Shown: positions 1-11,612 of the stretch, piece by piece
Position numbering within the stretch: position 1 is the first letter of the stretch
Layout of the letters: every line of letters starts with the position of its first letter
Assembly (NCBI GenBank): GCA_016584305.1
Contig: JACEEZ010018356.1
Coordinates: 234,439 to 298,438 of the forward strand
Reading direction: 5' to 3'
Source: Chionoecetes opilio
Taxonomy: Eukaryota > Arthropoda > Malacostraca > Decapoda > Majidae
Length of the DNA: 64,000 nt
The notes under the pieces: model-generated
The model's input: the letters and a program-made list of their open reading frames with translations, nothing else
Databases searched by the model: none
What the model was told of the DNA's origin: nothing
Translations under genes and position numbers: made by a program

Positions 1-1500
1 ATGAGCTGCATTCGTAACTAGAATAGAGAAGCGGACAACTTATACATGAAAAACTTATAAGGAGAGTAATGTAGTATATACAGTACAATACAGTCTTCAA
101 ATATCCTATAAGTCAGAAGAAAAGTTTCAAAGTAACCATAAGCTTTCATTCAGAAACACATAAAATGTGATTCGAAAGTACGCTAGTCAATATATTTAAT
201 CTGTCAGCGAATCATTTGATGCCTTGCAATTCCATATTATTTTCAGGAACATATATCCAGGGAGTCCTTGAGGACTATAAGGATCCAGAGAGTCCTTGAT
301 AAACCCTGAAACACTTCGATTAAATAAAAGTGAAATGAGCGATCTGTTTAATGTCCTGTTTCTCTGTTCGCACAATAGCGTTTCTTTCTCTTTTTTTTCT
401 CTCTCTGCCATTGCTACATAAGAAGGCAGCTCCTGTTCAATAGCCTACTGGGCCTGTTAAGGAGTAACAATCGCTGCAGGTATATTGTCTGCCAATAGTT
501 TTGTTTCAATGTCTGGTATTAAGTCCATGACCCTGTCCCCAGGCTTGAAAGACAAGGTTAGGGCCGCATGGCGTGCCTTTACCGATGTTAAATATGTAAA
601 AAATCAAATCGACTACTTTATTCTCGTAGTACACTTGCATCATTGCGCTGCTGTCCCCCTGAATTTAATTGGATTCTAAAAAAATTCTGATTCAATCTTT
701 GGACAATTAAGTTGCCCCTACCAGTCCATCCCACAAGAAACAAAACGATGCATTGGCAAGTATTTTTCCACAATATCATTTAGCAATTTGAATAATGTGG
801 TTTTGCTGCCACCTCAAAATGCTTGGAGAATATTGTTGCCAAGTGTCATAATTTCCTCCTATGTCTCTAGAGTTAAACGCACAGTTCTACATCATATTAA
901 AGAGCTTTTGAACCAAACTGAAACATGAGAGCAATTATGAGAATGCAGGAAAGGGCAATATAGTTTTCATGGATCCAATTCTTGTTTCTGACCTTATTCC
1001 ATCCCTACATCTTGAACATTTTAGATCTTTTGTATTTGTTACTAGTGTATAATTATAGTTCGCGGTTCAATATGTCTTTGTGGGCTTGCTGCTTGTATTT
1101 GAAATTCTCATTTTATTTTCCCCAATCTTTGGTCAATTTCTCCATCTGTATTTTAGACAACAATTTCATAGCTGGTAGTTGACCTCTGCTGAGACATTAG
1201 CTCTAATCATATTGTTTCCTCACGACTTGTTCAGGGCACATACTGTATTGAAACAAGAACTTTAATTTTAGGTACTCGACGAAGCGATCTGGCTGTTCTT
1301 GGGTGCACGATTGATCACTTCATTGCCCTCTGTACTACTTGGTACAAGCTGAACTTACTTCAACCCAAAATACTACAGTAACCGTTAGATAGCACAATAA
1401 ACTGATAATCAGTTGTTTAAACATTACAATTCAATTGTACAGGCAAGATACTATAAGGGACTTTCGATTATAAATATGTCGCTCACTATCTTCTATGAAA
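1..1500. other. AT-rich stretch, no supported gene
   Basis: Only short ORFs without recognisable motifs occur here. Reading the minus strand gives several broken stretches with protein-like composition, interrupted by stops, that could be an old transposase remnant, but I cannot name a family. No part of the ionotropic receptor exons found downstream is visible here. Confidence 0.4.
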
Positions 1501-1504
1501 TAAA

Positions 1505-1950
1505 GTTTAGGATGATACTACTACTTTTGTTACTACTAGTACTACTACTACTAGTGCTACTACTAGTGCTACTACTACTACCTGTACTAGTAGTACTAGT
1601 CCTACTACTACTACTAGTACTACTACAACTACCTGTACTAGTAGTACTAGTCCTACTACTACTACTAGTATGTGCCTTTCCTGTGGACTTGGCATAACTA
1701 CAATAATGCCAAATGTCTGATGCATTATTGTGAACTTTACTTTCAGTGGCTTCATGACTTGATAATAAGGCAAGAAACCTCGGTTAGTAAGTACGAAATT
1801 CGTCCGTGGTGGAATTGCGTACAAATATATATATAGCATTGCTTCATCTAGTGACTCACTTCTCTTCTGCCTGTCTCCTGCTACCGACGACTCTGCCCTG
1901 CCGCTCCACTCCCAGTGAATCTTCCTGAGGTGACAAGCAGGTAGAGGGTT
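1505..1950 (+). repeat. tail of an earlier tandem unit (unit 0)
   Basis: An imperfect ACT/AGT trinucleotide tract (about 1508-1672) is followed by a block of about 250 bases. The block is nearly identical to 12605-12900, 35760-36060 and 55500-55800, which lie just downstream of the last coding exon of IR copies A, B and C. This is therefore the 3' flank of another copy of the same unit. The corresponding last exon is not present upstream in the window, so the rest of unit 0 has been deleted or rearranged. Confidence 0.75.
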
Positions 1951-1991
1951 GAAGTACACAAACACACTCAGACACACACACACACACACAC

Positions 1992-2124
1992 GGGTACTGC
2001 GTAGTGTAGTGCTTAGCACGCTCGGTTCACAACCGAGAAGTCACGGGTTCGATCCCCGGGCGGAGCGGAGAATGATGGGCGGTCTCCTTTAAACCCGAGC
2101 CCCTGTCCACCCAGCAGTGAATGG
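1992..2124 (+). mobile_element. tRNA-Val-like SINE, 5' part
   Basis: The head folds like a tRNA. The anticodon arm CTCGG-TTCACAA-CCGAG has anticodon CAC (Val), and a B box GGTTCGATCCCC follows. A body with 'cccagcagtgaatg' comes next. The same family is complete at 40523-40733. The copy runs straight into the N gap. Confidence 0.8.
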
Positions 2125-3087
2125 NNNNNNNNNNNNNNNNNNNNNNNNNNNNNNNNNNNNNNNNNNNNNNNNNNNNNNNNNNNNNNNNNNNNNNNNNNNN
2201 NNNNNNNNNNNNNNNNNNNNNNNNNNNNNNNNNNNNNNNNNNNNNNNNNNNNNNNNNNNNNNNNNNNNNNNNNNNNNNNNNNNNNNNNNNNNNNNNNNNN
2301 NNNNNNNNNNNNNNNNNNNNNNNNNNNNNNNNNNNNNNNNNNNNNNNNNNNNNNNNNNNNNNNNNNNNNNNNNNNNNNNNNNNNNNNNNNNNNNNNNNNN
2401 NNNNNNNNNNNNNNNNNNNNNNNNNNNNNNNNNNNNNNNNNNNNNNNNNNNNNNNNNNNNNNNNNNNNNNNNNNNNNNNNNNNNNNNNNNNNNNNNNNNN
2501 NNNNNNNNNNNNNNNNNNNNNNNNNNNNNNNNNNNNNNNNNNNNNNNNNNNNNNNNNNNNNNNNNNNNNNNNNNNNNNNNNNNNNNNNNNNNNNNNNNNN
2601 NNNNNNNNNNNNNNNNNNNNNNNNNNNNNNNNNNNNNNNNNNNNNNNNNNNNNNNNNNNNNNNNNNNNNNNNNNNNNNNNNNNNNNNNNNNNNNNNNNNN
2701 NNNNNNNNNNNNNNNNNNNNNNNNNNNNNNNNNNNNNNNNNNNNNNNNNNNNNNNNNNNNNNNNNNNNNNNNNNNNNNNNNNNNNNNNNNNNNNNNNNNN
2801 NNNNNNNNNNNNNNNNNNNNNNNNNNNNNNNNNNNNNNNNNNNNNNNNNNNNNNNNNNNNNNNNNNNNNNNNNNNNNNNNNNNNNNNNNNNNNNNNNNNN
2901 NNNNNNNNNNNNNNNNNNNNNNNNNNNNNNNNNNNNNNNNNNNNNNNNNNNNNNNNNNNNNNNNNNNNNNNNNNNNNNNNNNNNNNNNNNNNNNNNNNNN
3001 NNNNNNNNNNNNNNNNNNNNNNNNNNNNNNNNNNNNNNNNNNNNNNNNNNNNNNNNNNNNNNNNNNNNNNNNNNNNNNNNNNNNNNN
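2125..3087. other. assembly gap (963 N)
   Basis: The run of N begins and ends inside one SINE. The left edge stops at the '...cagtgaatg' part of the body and the right edge resumes at the next part ('accgggt...'), judged against the complete copy at 40523-40733. Any ORF drawn through this run is artificial. Confidence 0.95.
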
Positions 3088-3166
3088 GACCGGGTTGTGT
3101 AAGCCGGGGTTGTGACCCACCTTCCCTGGGGTGATGGTTTCGGCCAACACGAATTGTAAGAAGCAA
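3088..3166 (+). mobile_element. tRNA-Val-like SINE, 3' part
   Basis: This matches the 3' third of the complete SINE at 40523-40733 ('ccggggttgtg', 'ggggtgatggtttcggcc', 'gtaagaag'). It continues the element that enters the gap at 2124. Confidence 0.75.
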
Positions 3167-3333
3167 AATGAAAAACGTAGATAGTGAGACGGGGAACATA
3201 CGAGTGTCACGCTCAGGCCCTATAAATAAATAGGTAAATACACACCAGACAAACCGACTGGGGTGAGGATACTCTAGATGCCCACGGGGCAAGGAAGGAG
3301 GGTTGCCAAATATATCGTAGACGGTCATTACAT

Positions 3334-3855
3334 GATAATTTTGGAGGATTATCGCCCTACAATGGAGTATGTTCCCGGTAAGCTCAACGCTGCTGCGGAC
3401 GCTTCTCCCGATCAGTTGCTGCCTCTCTGGTAACAGCTCACCGCAATCAGAGAAAACGGAAGACGTACTCATGAGTGCGCAACGTGATGACCCGCTGTGG
3501 GGACGAGTCATTCATTCTCACGAGGAAGGCAAAACATTGTCCCTCCCTGGGTTACCTATTCCTGCTTCACAATTTTGCCTACAAAATGGCCTTCTCATCC
3601 ACCGGCGCCCCCCCCCCCCCCCACACACACCTAGGGGCGCCCCGTAGAGATGTGTCACAACTTGTCATACCTGATTCGTTGGTTTCTCAGGTACTATTAT
3701 CATTATCATTATCATACTATTATCAGTCATGACTGATAATGGACAAGCTGCTCACCCAGGTGTTGATCGCACGATACGCTCTGCGTTATCGCGGTACTGG
3801 TGGCCTACATTGCGCCGCGACGTCACTCAACATGTTGCAAAGTGTCTCTCATGTC
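3334..3855 (+). pseudogene. Ty3/Gypsy-like pol remnant (end of RNase H to integrase zinc finger)
   Basis: Translation on the + strand, across several frame changes, gives pieces typical of Ty3/Gypsy polyproteins. ILEDYRPTMEYVPGKLN followed by AAADA (3334-3402) is the end of RNase H. QRDDPLWGRVI and SLPGLPIPA follow (about 3480-3570). The end is an integrase H2C2 zinc-binding segment, HPGVDRTIRSAL to YWWPTLRRDV to CLSC (about 3752-3855). Stops and frameshifts break it, a poly-C/CA tract interrupts it near 3608, and no LTR, protease or RT is seen. It is a degraded fragment between the unit 0 tail and IR copy A. The family call is firm; the exact clade is not. Confidence 0.75.
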
Positions 3856-5588
3856 TCTCATTCTTTCTCTCATTGGTTCACTTATATTCCTCTTCCCACT
3901 AAATATTTGCTATTTGCTGATTAGTTTTATCATTTTCAACACCTCCCTTTCACCTCATTTGTTCATTCTGTGTCCTCTTCTCGGCCGTGACGTCACGCCG
4001 CCTCACCAAGGAGCTGTTAACCGAGACCCCAGAGAGGTCAGTCAGTACAAGTTTCATGGTATGCAAAATTAATGTTTAAATGAATTATGTAGTGGTTATT
4101 TCATCATGCACTTGCAAGATAAGTTTTTTTTAAATGTATTGAAAACGAGTAGATATTTGAATGCAACCTTTCATCGCCAGCATCAAGATGAGGTTATTTA
4201 TACAACTCTATTTCTGGTTCTTCTCGGTGGACTGCATTACTCTTGTACCTAAGGCTCGGCGCCAGAGTAAGTCTCGTGAGAATTATTGAGTCATTTACTG
4301 ACTTGATATAGTTCATTGTTGCTGAGAGTGATTTAAGTGACGTTTTACTGACATCGCTGACTTAATGAAAACATACGCCTCATATGAAATATTTTTCCTT
4401 GAATACACTTTAGCTATATTTAGTCATTACATTAAGTAGGTGACTGAGGTGTCGCATATATCTGCAGAGGACAACTGGGATGTAGACGAGGTCACGGCGG
4501 TGAGGGATGTGCTCCAGAAATCATCACAAGGCGACGTGTCTCTTATCATTTTCACTGAAAAAATATCATCGGTGAGCATTTCATCATTTTATTGCATAAT
4601 TTTCTATGTCATTTACAGTAATTACCATAGATCTCTGAATGCGAAGGTACGTGAGATACAAGAACTAACCATTTCAGGATGAAGTCAATACTCTCTTTGA
4701 AGACTCGCGAGGCGTGGCCGTGTTTGAGGCGACTTCCAACGGGTCACAGTTCCCGCACGTGATCGCTCGTGCCCGCCAGGTACAACTCAGGTTAAGGCTG
4801 GCGGAATTCTGCTGATGTTGTTATTGTAAAATAAATTTTAATAATAATAAACACAGGCCACAATAGTAGTAGTAGGGGCAGCAGAAGTAGTAGTGATTAC
4901 TATAGTTGTGGGTGTTGAATACCACCTTGTGACATAGACTCTATATGTTTATGCTTGCGGACAGGTGAGGTTGACGTCGTGGATGGTTGTGGTGGTGGTG
5001 ATCAGTGACGATCCAATCTTCCTGTCTTCTTTCGCCCGACTTGCACGTGAGGGTCGCTTGCTGGTGTGGGCCACGAAACTCATTATTGTCGCCCGAAAAG
5101 CTATAAGCAACCTCCATCAGCTCCACCAGACTCTGGCCCTCACTAACTCTATTTTCCTGCTTGTGGAAAACATTGACGGAGCGAATAGGTGTGAGGAGAA
5201 ATTTGTATTCATGCCATTTTTTGTGTGACAAATGGCATAAAAAAAAAAAAAAAGCTACTTGTCACTGTCACTAGTGTTGCATGTTAGCGCGTTGCATGTG
5301 GATTGTGTAGACTTACCTGTGTCTGTCCTCACGTACAGCCGAACCGGGCATCGGTCATCAAGGGCTACTGCGTGGACGGTGCTACCATATCAAGTCCCTT
5401 CCAATGTCCCTCTGCTGGTTGTGTCCTGGACGTTGGGAGGGACTATTGACTCTCCTCAGCGTCTATTTCGAGAGAAGTTTAAAAAGTAAGTGGCAATCTT
5501 CGAATGTTTAAGTTTGTACCAATAGCTCCAGTAGCCTTTTCATTCCATGAGGGATACGATACGATGGTTATAGCCCTGTGGGTTATTA

Positions 5589-5843
5589 CCTCTGCCAACG
5601 AAGTTGGAGGGAGGTTATGTTTTCACCCCGATCTGTCTGTTTGTTTGTTTGTTTGTTTGTTTGTTTGTTAGTGTACAGGATTTCTCGAAAAGTTACAAAT
5701 AGATTTGGACCAAACCTGGTATACCAAGTCTATTTGGCATAAGGAAGAACCGATTTAATTTTGGATGAAATTGAAACACAACTGTTGCCATGGCAACCAA
5801 TTGATGAAATATTCGGGCGGAGGTATGCGCTCTACTGAGTCCC
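5589..5843 (+). mobile_element. MITE-like element in intron 5 of copy A
   Basis: It starts cctctgccaacgaagttgg and contains gggaggttatgttttcac, a (TTTG)n run (about 5637-5669) and an end region gggcggaggtatgcgctc. The two ends are loosely inverted (cctctgcc versus ggcggagg). It is absent from the matching introns of copies B and C. I recall this gggaggttatg / ggaggtctgcgc layout as a repeat in many invertebrate genomes. The superfamily is not determined. Confidence 0.55.
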
Positions 5844-7343
5844 CCCCCCCCCCTAGCTTGAGCCCTGTGATGGATGGCCCTCGCCAAGGCCTCGCCAGGG
5901 CATCGTTAGGTGGCGTATGCACGATAAGTATATAATGTCACCATGGAACAATTTATGGAACGAGGAAGATTTTGCCCATTTGGACTATTTTTCGAGCTTC
6001 CACTAAATGGATATAGTTAGCGTCTTGGAGCATGTTCATAACAATTATCGTGGATCGCCCGTTGGCAGTAATATGGCCACTAATCTAATAACTGGTTTAG
6101 GAGCTTTGTAAGGCAGATTCTAAAAGACCTCTGTTTGGAGGCTGATTGCATCGAACATTTAGATTTCCTGATATGTTCCATTCGGACATTTTGATTTAAG
6201 AATCACAACTGGTGAGTGCCGTTAACTTGCAGTGGCGTCATCACCAAATGGGGGGGGGGACTATAGGGGGCTTAGTAGCCCCTAATCAAATTTTCAGCCA
6301 CAAAAAAATTACGAGAGCTTTTTATAGAAAACAATCAAGAACTTCCAAGAATCTGCAAATTCTAAATTAAATCAATGATGTTGAAAATCTGGTGACGCCA
6401 CTATTGTTAAGACTCCTGAGATATGTTTGGAGGCTTATTTTATGAAACATTTAAATTTCCTGATATGTTCCATAAGAACATTGTGATTTAAATAAAGCTT
6501 CACACACATTGATGGCATATTTCACAATTGGTGAGTGTCGTTAAGACTCCTGAGATAATGTTGAGAAGAATGTTAATAGTACATTCAAATTGTATGCACT
6601 CTTTCTTGCTTTATGTCTGCAAAACATGGTCATAAGAATTTACTAAATTATCAGTATAATTATGGAGAAGCAGTGAAGTGACTTCAGTCAAGTACTGCTC
6701 CATGAGAGGCAATCGAGACTGTTTGTGAGAAGTTTACTTTTATTGCATCATCCTCACAGACTGTCTGGGAACACGAATGTGTTGGTGGCCATGGAGAAGA
6801 ACCACAGGCACTCGATGGTGATGCAACCAGACCCGACTGTCCCGGGCGGCAAGCGGTTGCATTTTAAAGGGTACATGGCCAGTCTCCTTAAGAACGTGGC
6901 ACAAGGACTAAATTTCTCGTAAGATTGCGATATTCTAAAGGTTACCATTCACAAAATTTGATAACTAGTTTCAAACGTTTTAGTTATGGCAATGAGATTC
7001 TCACGTAGTATATAACATTACAAACAAATTTGAGACTTAATCCTGGAGAAGGAATAAGATAAAACTTAATGAAACTTCTTTTTTCCTTTTTATCTTTCTT
7101 ATGCTTTTGCCGTCCGGAAGATACACGTTTAAGCGGCCGCGGGACGGATTGTGGGGAGCAAAGATGGCGGATGGCTCCTTCACCGGCATGTTGAACCAGG
7201 TGCACAAGGAGGTAATGATGCACACACACATTGTATTTCATATATACTTATACTGTATTTCAATCTCCTTGGATCTTTATATGTCCTATGTCTCAGTCAT
7301 CGACAATAATTTTCAGTACGGTTTAGGGTCAGTCCTTTTATTA

Positions 7344-8060
7344 AGGTGGGGTCACACGACAGCTTTTTTTGAGAATATTTAGCCGGCAATATTCGGCCAA
7401 GCCGATTTCGAGCCACTTTCTGGTCACACGGACTTTCACAGAGTTAGCCGAGTTTTAACGCCAATTTTGGCTTCTCGTTTTAATCGGCGTGGGAGCCGAG
7501 TCGTATCTGAAGAAGCGTCTTTGGAGAAATAGGGAGAAATAGGGAGAAACTGGTTCACAAATAGGGTGGTGAATGATTGGAATGGACTCAGTCGTCAGGT
7601 GGTCAATGCGGAGTCTATTGGGGTCTTTAAAAGGAGTCTGGATAAATTCATGGATGGGGAAGAGAGGTGGATGTAGGTAGAGTTAAGTAACAGGAATTAC
7701 CTCGTGTAGGTCTCACGGCCTCTTGTAGTTTCCTTATTTTCTTATGTTCTTATGGAGCCGTCAGTCAGCAGCGGTAAGATGGTCCAGTCCAGTATCCCCT
7801 AGAAAGGTAGACAGCCAACAAAGAAAATAGTGAAGAAACCCGGACAAAAAGTACCATCCATGTACATCACTCAAATTCCTCTGAAGTTTTTCCTGCCAAG
7901 AGTTTATTTACCAAAACTTGTTACACAACCTTCACAATTCGTTTGGTATCACGTTTCTTAGCCACTATCCGGAGTCGTCTTGCCTCAAACTTGGCAATAT
8001 TAGCCGAGTTTGTGTTGCTGGCTGAATATTGCCGGAAAAAGTGCTCGTGTGACCGCCCCT
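7344..8060. mobile_element. MITE with GTCACAC-type TIRs in intron 7 of copy A
   Basis: Left end aggtggggtcacacga pairs with right end tcgtgtgaccgcccct as an inverted repeat. The similarity continues inward (tagccggcaatattcggcc on the left; ggctgaatattgccgg, inverted, on the right). TTA flanks both sides (7341-7343 and 8061-8063), consistent with a 3-bp target duplication of the PIF/Harbinger type. A LINE fragment is nested at 7499-7753. Confidence 0.75.
7499..7753 (+). mobile_element. 5'-truncated non-LTR retrotransposon 3' end, nested in the MITE
   Basis: The frame from about 7544 to the TAG at 7673 reads NRVVNDWNGLSRQVVNAES, then IGVFKRSLDKFMDGEERW, a C-terminal signature of many LINE reverse transcriptases. 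A 3' tail ends in ttattttcttatgttctt. GGAGCCG occurs on both sides (7492-7498 and 7754-7760) as a likely target duplication. The same 3' end recurs at 10605-10722. Confidence 0.75.
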
Positions 8061-8890
8061 TTACAGGCTGTCCAATGTCTATTTATTGTTTTTTTCAGTC
8101 TCTCCACCTTAGTTTTTGGCACAGTATCATGTATACACGAAGTGCTGCTGTGCAAAAGACTGAAGTAGTCTTTTGCTATATGTTGACATAATTGGGGGAA
8201 AAAATAAGATGATGCTGGCAGGGATTCCTCCACTGACGGGTTGCCTTCATGCAGGAAGTGCACCTTGGATTGGGACCTTTCGCCATCAACACCGCACGTT
8301 ACGAAGCCGCCGATTTCACCTGGCCAGTTGCTTCTGTGATTCTCAAGACGTTTGCTGGTCGTGGGAGTCCGGAAGTGGACCCGTGGGGCTTTTTATTGCC
8401 CTTCAGTCCATGGGTGTGGGCGGTCCTGCTTTCATCCGTCTTTCTGCTCGCTACTTTCTCCTTGTTTCTGGCCGTGATTTTCTCAGAGCAGAATTTAAGC
8501 AAGAAAGGATTTGCGTTCGTCAGTATTATGCTTCGCCAGTGTGAGTATTTGAGTACGGATTTCAGTTTCTCAATTCCTCAGGTGTTAAGTGAACTCCGTG
8601 CAGCAGCTCAGCTTCCTTTCGATTATCATATTCAATCTAATATATTATAATGCCTGCATTCATTTTGAAACATAGCATCTGTACACTATGTCTTTACTAT
8701 CTTTGTTTCACACTGAAATAGTACCTGGGAAGTGCATACGGGAAAGTGAAGCAACGCTGCAGGTGTTGACCTTCCCCATATAGTAATATTCAACCGTATC
8801 CCTTTGTGTATCAGTATAAAGTTGGGTCCACACCAATCAACTAGTCGCCGAACTTGATGGCCAACGTATTGCCAGCAACTCGTGGGATTT

Positions 8891-8970
8891 TAGTTTGGTC
8901 TAGTGGTATCGTCCCCGACTTTGGAGGGGCGAAGTCTAAGGCGAGATGGGTTCGAATCCTTCCAAGGTCA
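8891..8970 (+). mobile_element. tRNA-like head of a SINE or pseudo-tRNA
   Basis: An A-box-like TTGGTCTAGTGGTA (about 8894) and a B box GGGTTCGAATCC (about 8948-8959) are spaced as in a tRNA. The acceptor stem does not pair well, and a body with 'aacgctctgtcggtctcacg' follows (to about 9120). A tRNA-derived SINE is more likely than a functional tRNA. Confidence 0.45.
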
Positions 8971-10433
8971 ATATATAATATTGGAAAATAAGATTTATTC
9001 CTCGAATTATGATTGTTACCTTGTCAGTTCGTCTGTGAAAGGATTCTCCTGGCGGGATTCATAAGGGATAATTGTGGGCCCAGGACAGTGTAACGCTCTG
9101 TCGGTCTCACGCCTATGGACCAGTACATTTGTTCCCTGTTCATAGCTTCAATGGCCAGTTATTTCGTCCTCATTACTCCTAGTCATGACAGCTGCAGCTC
9201 CCACTTCGGCATACCCTTCAGAATAACCTCACGACAGAAGAGAGAAGAAAGGAAGAAGCTAGAGGAGTGAAGTGTTCAAGTGGTCGTCACGGCAGATACG
9301 GGAGTTACATCTGCATTAAAATAAATTGCAATAAGCGGGTTATTATGAAGATTTTTCTTCTCTAGGACAGTCCCTTATCATATAATAGTCAATAGCAATT
9401 AATTAAAGACAGTAAGTCAACGCAAACAGTCGAAAATTAACCAGAATGGATCTTTTCGGTCCGGCAGCGGTATGGATGGGCACCGGTGGGTGGTGGTGGG
9501 AGCGCGTGGTGCTGGCGTGTGGATGCTGATGACCATGGTGCTGATTCGGAGCTACGAGGGCACCCTTATGTCTATGCTGGCCGTGAGGTACATGCCCCAG
9601 CCCTACCAGACCCTCAGGGACGTGCTCGACGACTCCTCGGTGGTTATGGTGTGGCACAAACAAGGAGCTCCTATTCAGGCGGTCATGGTATGTCACTTTA
9701 CACACACACAAACATACACACACACACGTTTTCCTGTTGTACCTAAATATCTGTCCCGACAGGATGCAACGTCTGGGATCTTCAATGAAGTGAGGGAGAG
9801 TGAGAAGCAAGGCCGCCTCAAGACGGTCCCGTTGCATCTATATAACACCATACTGGGGGAGGTCACGGCAGAACGGAAAGTTATTATCGATTATGATAGT
9901 ATAACAAGGGTCATTGCAAGGGGTCATTTCTCTCGAACAGGTGGGCAGGAGTAAATGATCAAATTCACATGAAACACACACACATGCACATATATATATA
10001 TATATATATATATAATCGTACAATCATGGATTAAATTTATCATTGCAATGTCTGGTCTATTGATATGTAACATACTTATCATAATATTATGTGCCTAACC
10101 TTCACTATTCGTCATAGCAGCAGTACAGCGAGTTTTCGGTTCTTTCAGGGCGATGTGATTTCTACATGGGCAAAGAAAATATTCAATCCAATTTCCTCTC
10201 CCTGATCAGCCAGAAAGACAGTCCCCTCATTCCAGCACTGAACGTATGGTGAGGAACATACTGTACATACATACAGTATTGCGGTGCTTTATACTTTCAA
10301 GGACAATGGTGTATTTTTTTTAAATTGATATACGGGTATTCCTGTGAATTTAAGAAGACATATAAGGTATGTGTTTGCGTGACAATGGGTGTATTGAAAT
10401 ATACACCTGTGTACGGGCACGCATGCACATGTA

Positions 10434-10435
10434 TG

Positions 10436-10466
<31 letters not shown>

Positions 10467-10468
10467 TA

Positions 10469-10526
<58 letters not shown>
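10434..10526. repeat. (AT)n microsatellite
   Basis: About 90 bases of almost pure TA/AT dinucleotides in intron 11 of copy A. Confidence 0.9.
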
Positions 10527-10527
<1 letters not shown>

Positions 10528-10604
10528 TAATTAACAATTCTGAAATATAGTAGAGGATTGTAAATAACATAGGGGAAACAAAGGAATAAAGATAACAAAA
10601 TGGG

Positions 10605-10722
10605 ATGGAAAAATGATGGGATGAAAGGTGGATGTAGGTAGTATTAAGGAACAGGAACTACCTCGTGTAGGTCTCGCGGCCTCTTGTAGCTTCCTTATTT
10701 TCTTATGTTCTTATGTTCTAAG
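10605..10722 (+). mobile_element. LINE 3' end fragment
   Basis: gaaaggtggatgtaggtag, cctcgtgtaggtctcgcggc and a ttccttattttcttatgttc tail repeat the 3' end of the LINE at 7499-7753. Confidence 0.65.
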
Positions 10723-11149
10723 AACAACAACCAACGATCCCCCTGTTTCACTAGTTTCTTATTTATGATCGTTATCTTTCTAGGATTATGTTCGTGACTG
10801 AATCTGGATTGTTCAACTACTGGAACAGGGCAGGAATTTCCAACTCCAGTGCATGTGATCAAGTGCCGACCAAAATAGCCGTCAGTTCGTCTTTCTCCCT
10901 CAGACAGTGCTGGGTAGGGACCTTGTGAATCACTGTTTTACAGGAGACTATAGACTCATTTATTGTTATCTAGGGGGGCTTTAGACTGATGCAGTACATG
11001 TTAAGGGTCAGATGATTTACTCTTGTAGCGCTAGATATGGGCCTTGTGTCACTGATTGAGGCAGCACCGGTTTGAGCAATGTCACTCCCAGTACTGAATA
11101 GGAGAGGTTCGACAGGTGCAGGTCAATTGGTACTGAGGCGATCGGTAAT

Positions 11150-11612
11150 GAAGTCAAGTGATCCCCAAGTCATATGAGAACCAAGACATATGAGACCCAA
11201 GTCATATGAGACTCAAGTCATATGAGACCCAAGTCATATGAGACTCAAGTCATATGAGACCCAAGTCAGTTGGGACCCTAGTCAATCCGGCCCTAGTCAA
11301 ACCGAATCCTAGTCAATCCGGAGAAAGAGAGCGAGCTCATTCTCTCTCAAATTACAGAGATAAAATAAAACAGCTCTCATTCTCTACTCAAATTAGAGAG
11401 AGAATGAGAGAGCTCTCAATCTCTCTCTCTCTCTCTCTCTCTCTTTCTGACGATATTTAGATTAAACGCGGTTTGTGTTCCGATCGCTTGGGTCAGGATT
11501 GACTAGGGTCCGGATTGACTACAGTCCGGATTGACTAGGGGTCCGGATTGACTTGGTTCCCAACTGCCTTGGGACTCATATGACTTGGGGCCGAAATGTC
11601 TTGGGGATCTGT
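11150..11612. mobile_element. palindromic MITE-like element in intron 12, copy A
   Basis: The left arm has aagtgatccccaagtcatat and a short tandem repeat of gtcatatgagacccaa. It is answered by an inverted right arm (ggattgactagggtcc, gggactcatatgacttgggg, tgtcttggggat). A GA/CT-rich centre lies at about 11324-11445. The same element is at the same place in copies B (33908-34412) and C (54047-54492), so it predates the gene duplications. Confidence 0.7.

Noticed and set aside
1413..2019. Leu/Val/Thr-repeat ORFs on both strands in the trinucleotide tracts (also near 12272-12545, 35478-35703, 55208-55439)
   Set aside because: These are translations of ACT/AGT trinucleotide repeats and occur in all frames; no protein-like composition or conserved start.
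2027..3511. Long ORFs across the N run
   Set aside because: Most of their length is N; the coding call is an artefact of the gap.
4440..4467. Starting IR exon 2 at the upstream GTG (VTEVSHISAE)
   Set aside because: Exon 1 ends in phase 1; only the acceptor after tctgcag (4467) restores the frame (K-DNWDVDE) without a stop, and the same solution works in B, C and D.
8891..8970. Functional tRNA gene
   Set aside because: A and B boxes are present, but the acceptor stem does not pair and a SINE-like body follows.
9472..9954. A 160-codon ORF as an intact exon 9 to 10 protein of copy A
   Set aside because: It starts in the wrong frame before the deletion and reads through an intron; it exists only because of the frameshift.
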